Assembly (NCBI RefSeq): GCF_037975245.1
Contig: NC_092575.1
Span: 16,321,310 to 16,385,309, forward strand
Length of the DNA: 64,000 nt
Source of the DNA: Apostichopus japonicus
Taxonomy: Eukaryota > Echinodermata > Holothuroidea > Aspidochirotida > Stichopodidae
Direction of reading: 5' to 3'
The notes beneath the pieces are model-generated. The model saw only the letters and a program-made list of their open reading frames with translations. It did not search any database and was not told the DNA's origin. Below are positions 52,801-61,800 of this stretch, in pieces (the stretch's first letter is position 1; each line of letters starts with the position of its first letter). The position numbers and the translations under genes are program-made.

Positions 52801-55800
52801 AGTATTTTGGGTTTTTGGACCATAACTGACCTTTGGTGACCTTTGTGGGCACCAAAAACAATAGGGTTCATCTACTCACTATGGGCCACCCACCCACCAA
52901 GTTTGATCATGATCAGTCAATCCCTTGTTGAGTTATCGTGCATACAAGCTAAAGCGTCACACACACACACACACACACGCCAACCTGAATACATAGGTTC
53001 CTTTGCTTTTAGCAAGGAACCAAAAACCAATTACTTTAAACATCGACGGAATGAACGAACGTATAAATCTGTTTTTACTTGAATGAAAGTTAACACATCA
53101 GGACTAGCAAAACTTTGACTTGTCAAAAAATATTTAGATTTAAATAGTATAAAACCAACACTTTCCGTCTACAATCTTAGAGATAACTCACTAGATTTTG
53201 AGAGAGATTCAATCCAAGAGATATGATATAATCGATTGTGTTGAAGTATTTTCCCAGATGGATCTAATATGTAGCTACATGTTGGTAGAGGCAGTATGGT
53301 TTCACTATCTCATGGCTGATTTTAAGAAGAAAGGTGTAAGTTGTTGGTAAGATGTATAGACTTTTGTTTAAGGTTGTCTGAACTCTACCATTGGTTTTCC
53401 AACAATATCTATGTATAATGAAAGTTATGAGAGAGTTAGTGCTGGTGTTTGGTCCTGAATTGTGGGGATAATACAAGTTGGATTGTAATGTTAGAAATGT
53501 ACAGCTTCACTGCTAATCAAGGCAGTAGGAAACATTGTACCATTTACAGGTTCATCCAAATAGCAAACTGCACTATAGTAAACTGGAACACTGAAGAATA
53601 TCCAGACCGATTCTGGCGTTTCAAACATGTGTTTAGAAACAGACATTTTAGGGCAAAATATAATCAGATTACAGATTTATTGTTAATGTAGGTAGCAGGA
53701 TATAATACAAATCTCATTCTACTTTTCTGAGCACAATTAATGACTCACTTCATTGCCTTTGTATCACAGAAATGCATTGGAGTGCACAACAAGTGGTTAC
53801 CGTTATTGGCAAATGTGTACTAACGATAACAAAGGATCTGACAAAACACACACACACACAGGTGTGTCTTACATTCAGACCAAGGACCCCATTGCTTTTT
53901 CTAGTGTTCAAATCCACAAACCCTAACCTTAACAATACCCCATAACAATAGAATGGTGATTCTTTAGAAATCACATCCAAGGACCTGGAATTCTTTTGTT
54001 CAAGTCCTCGTTCAGAATACAAAACAAGTGCAGGAGTATGTACGTACTCTTGGGCACCTTACACAAGTTAACACAACTGTATGCAGTACAAGACAATTGT
54101 ACACAATGTACAGTCTATTCTGACATGAAAACTATATTACAGTATTAGAAACTGAACTACCAGAAAACCTGCTAGCCTCCCAGACTGCCTTTAGGTATCA
54201 TGCAAAATTCTACTTAAATATATACACTGGTTTGGATTATGGAATGTATCTTTTGTGTACCATGTTTGAACGTTCTAATATGCTTCATAGCTTTCAAACC
54301 AAAGAATTTACTCAAATTGAGCCCAAGCAGGGATTAATTTAGTGTTCAAATTTTGTGGGTGTAGCAGTTTTGAAGACTATGAAAATGGTCTCTCCAAAAT
54401 GCTATGGTTTTCTGTGTACAAATCTGCTATACATATCTATACTTGTATAGCAATTTGACCAGTTTGGATAGCATTTAGAGATACTTTACTGGATATATTA
54501 GTCCCTGCCAAGTGACCAATTTTTAATAATGGAATGCAAGAAAATGGTTTTTCCTTTTTAATAACGAAAACAGAAGACAGAAGTGAAGTATAATAGATAT
54601 TGTGAAAAATTCAAAATTGCTCTTTTTTCTCTTCAGGCCGCGATACTACCCAGTCGACTCAACGACATCACTGAACTCACACCCAAAAAATGAGGAAAAA
54701 ACAAATTGACCTCTTTTGTTTCTTCATATTTTCAGGAAAAAGTTTGCTTAATACTAGCAGTATCAAGATTCCACAAGTCTTTTTTTGCATCATTCAAATT
54801 TTTTATTTTTTCAAGTTTGGCATTTGTTAATCACATCTTTGTATTTATGTAGAAAATTAACAAGTAACCTGTGTGACATTTCGATTTAGTCTACCAGATA
54901 ATGTACTAACTTCCTCATTGAAATCCTCAACACAAATACTTCTTTGACCAAATTTATAACCAATTTTCCTGTAGGAAATTTAACTCACCCAAGCTTGTCC
55001 ACAAGATCCCAGAGAACGTTTGGTGTGGGTAATAATGGTGACCCATCGTAGAGGACGACAGTGGCCCCCACTGCTAGGGATGTCACCAACCAATTCCACA
55101 TCATCCATCCTGTCTGTAAGAGAAATGACAAGAATTATGGTATAGAAAAAAAAAATCAGATTTCATCAGGATGCCAAAAACTGCAAAGGAGACTACAATG
55201 ATAACATTCACCCTACTTGCAGTGAAAATGAAAAATATCGGTGTCATCATTTCTTCAGCTTCTGACAAATCTTTTTCAAAAGATCAAGATTGCCCTACCA
55301 CTTACCTGATGTTTTAAAAACTCAAGAACCTTCCACCCCCCTCCACCCACTCCAATAATAATATATAAACAAAATAACCAAAAGAAAAACTGAACCAGCA
55401 TTGACAGTTTCCTAGTTTATTTCAAAATTTGATTATTGCAAATTGTTGCTGCTTTCATGTCAGATGCTTCCATGTAACAAAGAGTATGTTAAAAAATGTT
55501 GGGATAGGAGGGGCAGAGGGGGTAGGGAGGTTGTAGGGGGAGGGTTGGGATAAAATAAAAAATACATCTTCAGGCCTGTAAGAATCTTTTCAAGTAATCA
55601 GGAATTTCTCTACAACTAGTGCTACATGAGCTTGTAAAATGATTCTTATAGCAAGGGTTAATTAATAGATTAACTGATCTTATCTAATAATAAATAATGA
55701 TAAATACAATGCTTGATATAGCGCTATTCCAAATATGATCATAGCGCATAACAACAAAAGAATACAAAAATAAAAGCACATTGTCAAATACATGGCAGAA

Positions 55801-58800
55801 AATGAATATGCACTACAAATACAAAGATCGAAAGGATCTCTTCATTTCTTAAATGTGTCGTCGTATATGGTAAATGGTGGGGCGGGAAATGGGGGCAGAC
55901 TCTTCACAGTAGAGAAGGCCATGGGATCATAGATCCTTACCGTGGTGTAATAAAAGATGATGTCTTTTCTGGTCATGTTGCCGTGAAGTACATGCTCTTT
56001 GAGGTGTTGAATGAGAGTACCCTGTCCGAGCAAAAGCAAAGATGAAAAAAAAAAAACGGTTATAAACAATGACATCCTTTCAGAAGTCAAACTATTTCTC
56101 AAAACGCTAATCAAATCACTATTTCTGAAGTGTTTAGGAGTATTTGAGTCAACTGTACAAGCACGTTTCTTGAGACCCAATCAATAACTGTTTCTGTTTG
56201 GCCAATGTGCATCTGTGATAGCCTTGTTTGCTTGGAAAAGCAGTGAAGAAATAAATACTGTCCTTTCAGAAGTCAAAGTATTTTTACTTAAATGCGAATC
56301 AAATCACCGTTTCTGAGGTGTTTACGAGCATTCGAGAAAGCTTTAAAAGTATGTTTCTAGAGACTCACTCAATACCCTGTTTTTAACCAATTTGCATCTG
56401 TGATAACCTTAGAATACACACTTTTGTTGCAATATATATCAACTTCAAATGTTCATATCTCCAAATATAGCAGGAGAGAAATAAATGCAAATTTATATCT
56501 TTTATAAAATAAAATGTACCTCTGAATTATCCCTTTTAATAAAAGAATACGTACCCCAGCGCTGTGAACCATGCACTTTGGAGCTCCTGTGGTTCCAGAT
56601 GAATACATAATGAATAATGGATGGTTGAAAGGTAGCTGTTGAAAGACCAACTCTGGGAAACTGCCGTCCTCAGCGGATCCACTTTTGACGAAATCGTCCA
56701 GGAAAGTACTGAAAGGGAAAGATTGTTGCCCAAAATAACGTCAATAAATGCCAACATGAAATTAAGGAAAATTGGCTAAAAAAAAAAAAAACCAGAACAG
56801 GAAAAAGACAGAGGCAAAGCAACTGTGTCATGGGAGAAATATATTATCCACCAGACACCAATTAAGAAAAAACATACTCCTGGGACAAAAATGACAAGCT
56901 GTTTCAGGCCGTAGCGAGGAATTTGCCAAGGGAGGGGTGAGACTGTAGGCAAACTATCAGAGCCATAGATACGGCATTGCAAACTATCTAAGTGTAGTGC
57001 CACCATGCGTTGACACGAAGCGTACAAGAAAATTTTGGCTGAAAATGCCTCCCAGACAGCTGGAAATGGCACTTCCCAGGCCTTGTAAGTTGCATCTTAG
57101 CATTTTCTCTTTTGAAATTACTAGCAATATCATAAAAAAATAAATAAAAATATGCTCAAGGGGGGGCAGCTGCCCCCTTTGCCCCCCTCCCCCTTGGCTA
57201 CGCGCCTGAGCTGTTTTGCCTGCAAATAAACTGCTAATCTGCTCATCTGTGGAAATTCTTCAGGCATTGAAATGTGTATGGATATTATTTTAACCTTTCC
57301 TGACCATTTTTGGTAAAAAAAATTACTTCAAATAAGAAAACATTAACCGCAGAGGACTTTGTCATAAATTATGCATACAATGCTTAATTTAGTATAATGT
57401 AGTATGAGGTAAAATGCAGTAGATGTCATAGATTGAATGAATAAATGCCATTAAATATGATTAAATTTGAATACGATGAATAAATAGATTAAATGGACCA
57501 TTAGCTGTCATATATTTCATAACCTTATACCTTGGCAGCCGTCCTGACCTAGTACGAATCAGCAGAGAGTCAACCTCATTGGCTCAACATTCAGGAAGGA
57601 TATGACTAACCTTTCTTAGAAGAATTTGAAGACTTATAATTTTTAAATGCTTAAAGTGATTTATTCTTATATGTTTTTTATTATCTTACCTCTCTTCATG
57701 CTATTGTGCATTTTTATTATAATTTTAAGCTCTAACATTTTATGCTGTACAGCGCTTTGAAATTTCATGGAAAGCGCTTTATAAGAAGTTTATATTATCA
57801 TTATTATTCTGCTCACCCCACCTCCATCTTCCCTTGTTTTTCCCCTCTGTCACCCCACCTCTCGTAGCTCTCTTCCACCCTTTTTGTTTTTCTCCACACT
57901 TTTCTGTCTTTGTCCTTCTCTAGTTTACTCCCTATCCTCTTCCCTTAATCCTCTCTTTGTCCCTCTACAGTTTATACCTCTCCTCTTCCCCCTGTTGGAT
58001 TCTTTCTTCTCTCCAGCCCTTGTCTACTAATCCCCTTACATCTATCCCTTTAGTGTTCACCCTGCTCATTAATCATGTCTGTATTCTGTGCTTGTATTTG
58101 TCCTTGCTGTTACTGTAACTTGTCATTCAGCCCCCTCCTACTAGGATCGAAACTTCAGGCCCTCTTACTTTTACGCACCTGTTGGGAATGGCGGAAATGT
58201 TAACTTTAGCCTTCTCATGGACGTATGGGATCACTACTACCTTCTCCAACCCTGGTAGCTTCCGTACGACCTGTTCCAACTTGGTCAGATGGTTGTGTAC
58301 TTTGCCGTTGTAGACGACCGCATCGACGGAAAATATGAGTTTGGGTGCAATCTGGCTGAATCTGTCGAGAACACCCTGTAAATGTAAAATGAAAAAATAA
58401 ATGATATGGATTAAAAGCAGACGAAAGTACGATAGAGTGTTCAGGTTTGTGAGGAGACAGATAAGTAAATAAGATAGAAAACTTTATTGTCCATTTCAGA
58501 AAACAAAAACGGAAAAAGACTTCCCGTCGACAGTAAACATAAAACAGTAGTGAATGCAAACAGAACCATACAATAAACAAGCTATTAGTTGAACAACTAC
58601 GAGAATAAAACTAAATAACCAGAACCAGAACAGTAACAGAAGCAGCACAGAGAGCTGCAAGTGACAGATCACACACCACTGTGGCCAAATCGCTTTGCAC
58701 GCGAGTTAAACAAGTGTATTGCCTCAGGTAAGAAAGAATTACGGAACCTGGAAGTTTTTAGTATGGGGTACCTGTAATCGTATCCCGGATATGTTGAACA

Positions 58801-61800
58801 TGATAAGGCTGTAAAAAGGGTGTGTACGATCATTCTTTTATATTATTTAGTTTCTTTAAACAAACTTATATCCAACTATCCTGCCAGACCTGTAAATACT
58901 CAATAGAAAATCTTGATTTTGTACATAATCCCTATAAAAAGCAAATTTCTTCCATTTCATGGAGAGCCATAAACACTTTTCTGGGTAACAAAGTCTAAAG
59001 ACCTGAGGAATTCCAAGGACAGGTTACACTATAAATATAATCCACCCTCACTCCCGCCTCCGCTTGTGCAAAATAGAGAAAGGGCAGAAACTTAGGACAT
59101 TGATCTGATTGAACCAATGAATCAAACTGGAAAAAATTAAACATAAGTACAATTCAAATATTATATTATATATATATGCATTATTTTCACAGAGATATAA
59201 TTCTTTCGATTTTGCATCGTTTTTATATTAGCCCAAACGAAAGGAGGTAATACTTGCAAGTAGACAAAAGTTGTTTGATAATTTTCTTGTATATGTGTTA
59301 TTTCACATTGTTTTCTCGTTTCCACGGTAACTAGCTTTGGATTTAAAAAACTTTTCATTTATTTTATTATCTTTGTAGAAACTATCTGGTGTTCCATCTT
59401 ATACATTATATCTTCACAAGTAAAACTTGATGATTTTGATGGGGGGAAAAAAAGCAAAAAAAAAAGCCAATATTTGAAAAGAAAGTAGACTTTTTTTGAT
59501 ATATATCTTCCAACTTACAGCGACACCAAAATCTGGGGAAGTCGAGCTCCATATTGCACCTATACTTGCCGCAGCTAACATTGCTTCTATTGCTGCAGTG
59601 CCATTTGGTATGTAACCTGTAAAGATAAACACAAAGGAAGATAAAAACCCCTAAAAGCTACTAAAAATTTTCCTCTGATATTTCAGGTTCTTCCTTTCCC
59701 CACCACTTGTTTTCTATATTTTTAAATATTGTTTAATTTTTTTTTTTTTTTCTAATAAATACAAAACCCAATTTTTTTTTTTTAATTTTCAATAAATATA
59801 TAAAAATAATTTTAAAATGTTTTTTTTTTTTGTTTTTGTTTTTTGGGGGGGGGGTATACAGAAAGCAATTTTTAAATTCAGCAGTGTAGTAGACTATACT
59901 GGTATTATGGTTTATTTTAATTATCAAGCCCATGCCAGCATATTGTTCTTCTTTTCTTCTCTTTACAAATGTACACATCTTAATATCACATTCTTCTGTG
60001 AGATTGGGCATGGACAAAAATTACAGAAGGATTATGGTCTAGAATAGGGTCAATTATTTCTCGGTGAAGAAAATATTAGTTAATGAACAGGGACTTGCGG
60101 AAAGGATTCTCTAGAGACTAACCCAGTTTTAACAGATCATTCATCCGACATTACATAATTACATTACATCATACAAGTAGAACATAATTACATTAAGCCC
60201 GGGTCACATCTGCGCAATTCAACACGCGATTCAACTCGCAACTAAAATCACGCGATTTTCGATTCAACTTTGAAATCAACTTTGTGGTCACATACGCGCG
60301 ACTGTTCAAGCAACTACAGAATCGATTGTGAAAACAATTGCGAAATGGCAGCTAATATTAATTATGAGAAAATTATCTCCTGCATTTTAGACTAAACTTT
60401 TAATTCTCAGCTAATATTAAAAGTTGCTTCTGAGAAATTGCGCTGATTAGGACATTGCTCTATTGCAAATCAACCCAAATCGACGGCGCAACTTTTATTG
60501 CGCAACAAGTTGATACCCTTGTCTAACTACGCGATTTAACCTTCAATTGTATTGCGAGTTGAATCGCGTGTTGAATCGCGCAGATGTGACCCGGGCTTTA
60601 CATCGTACAAGTAGGACATCGAATTCTATGTAAATCATCACAGATCATCCATCAGACACTACATGTTTACATTAAATCGTACAAGTAGGACAACGAATAT
60701 TATGTAAATTAGTGTTGCGCCGATATCACCAATATCGGTTTTGGCCGATATCCGATAGTATCATCCCAATATCGGTCCGATACCGATACGATACCGATAT
60801 TTTTTAACAGTCAAAATAAACTGGACGCAGTAAATGTGAGCCTTAACATCGTAAAGACTTACAAGTTGCTTACAGTGTTAACGTATGCTTGCAAAATTGC
60901 ATCTTAATTAGGTTACGAACTGTCGATCACAATGTAAAAGTTATAATTTATTGAGTTTATCAATGTACAACTTATTCTCTTGACCGTATAGAGAAAAAAA
61001 ATTGAAAATCAGTAGAGAAATGACCAATTGTGTACGGAAAGTAAGGTGGTACACCTTTTCAAATATTACGAAACTCGAGCAAAACACTTTCGAAAAATTC
61101 ACGCAAAACTGGCATATCGTACTAAATGCAACTAATGTCATGTAAACAAGGCTCTAGTGCATCCATTTATGAATATACCGTAAGACCACATCTGTTGTTA
61201 AGCGGGGGGAAAAGGAAGTTTGGAAATTTTCTAGAATTTCCAAAAATACGGAAAAAATAATATCCTACCATAGTTAAGTGTATAGCAAATAGCCTAACCA
61301 CCTCGGCGGTTACGGATCGCACATAACAAAAAAGTTCCCTGGCAAAGTGCCAAAAAATGTTAACAAACAGGTGTTACACAGGGGATGAGCTCACAGTTGT
61401 TTGGGAAGGTACCTGGGAAAATTTGCAGCACATGTACCGTGGTAGTTGGGTATAGGGTTAAGCACTGCAGTTGTAAAAATGTACGCATAGTGCACGCTAT
61501 TCATTGTTAGGCAGTCTAGAAACAGGGCTTTGCTGAACGTTGTTTGTTTCATAATATCGGAAGTTTTGTAAGTTGCACTTTTTAAAGATTGGAAGACAGA
61601 TTAAATCTCTTTTCATTTTATAACATTACATAGGTACTCTAACTTGTCATTTTAAAATTTATCAGTTTCGTGACAATTTAAATAAAAAAAGTTTTCAGTA
61701 TTTTGTGTTCGCGGGAAATTGAACAAGGTTTTCCAACACTGCTGAACTGTGCAGTTATACATCATGTTCAAGGTTTTCACGGCCTTTGAGAAAATGAATG

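Larger units (their letters stand above)
50495..53021. mobile_element. 2.5-kb element with 11-bp inverted ends and internal tandem array
   Basis: Begins GGTTCCTTGCT and ends AGCAAGGAACC. The right end is itself a hairpin, GGTTCCTTTGC-TTTT-AGCAAGGAACC at 52996-53021. Inside are two copies of a 140-base unit (about 50615 and 50920) and five full or partial copies of a roughly 400-base unit starting near 51060, 51463, 51861, 52157 and 52413, then a (CA)n run. No protein frame and no clear target duplication, so class is undetermined. Confidence 0.75.
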
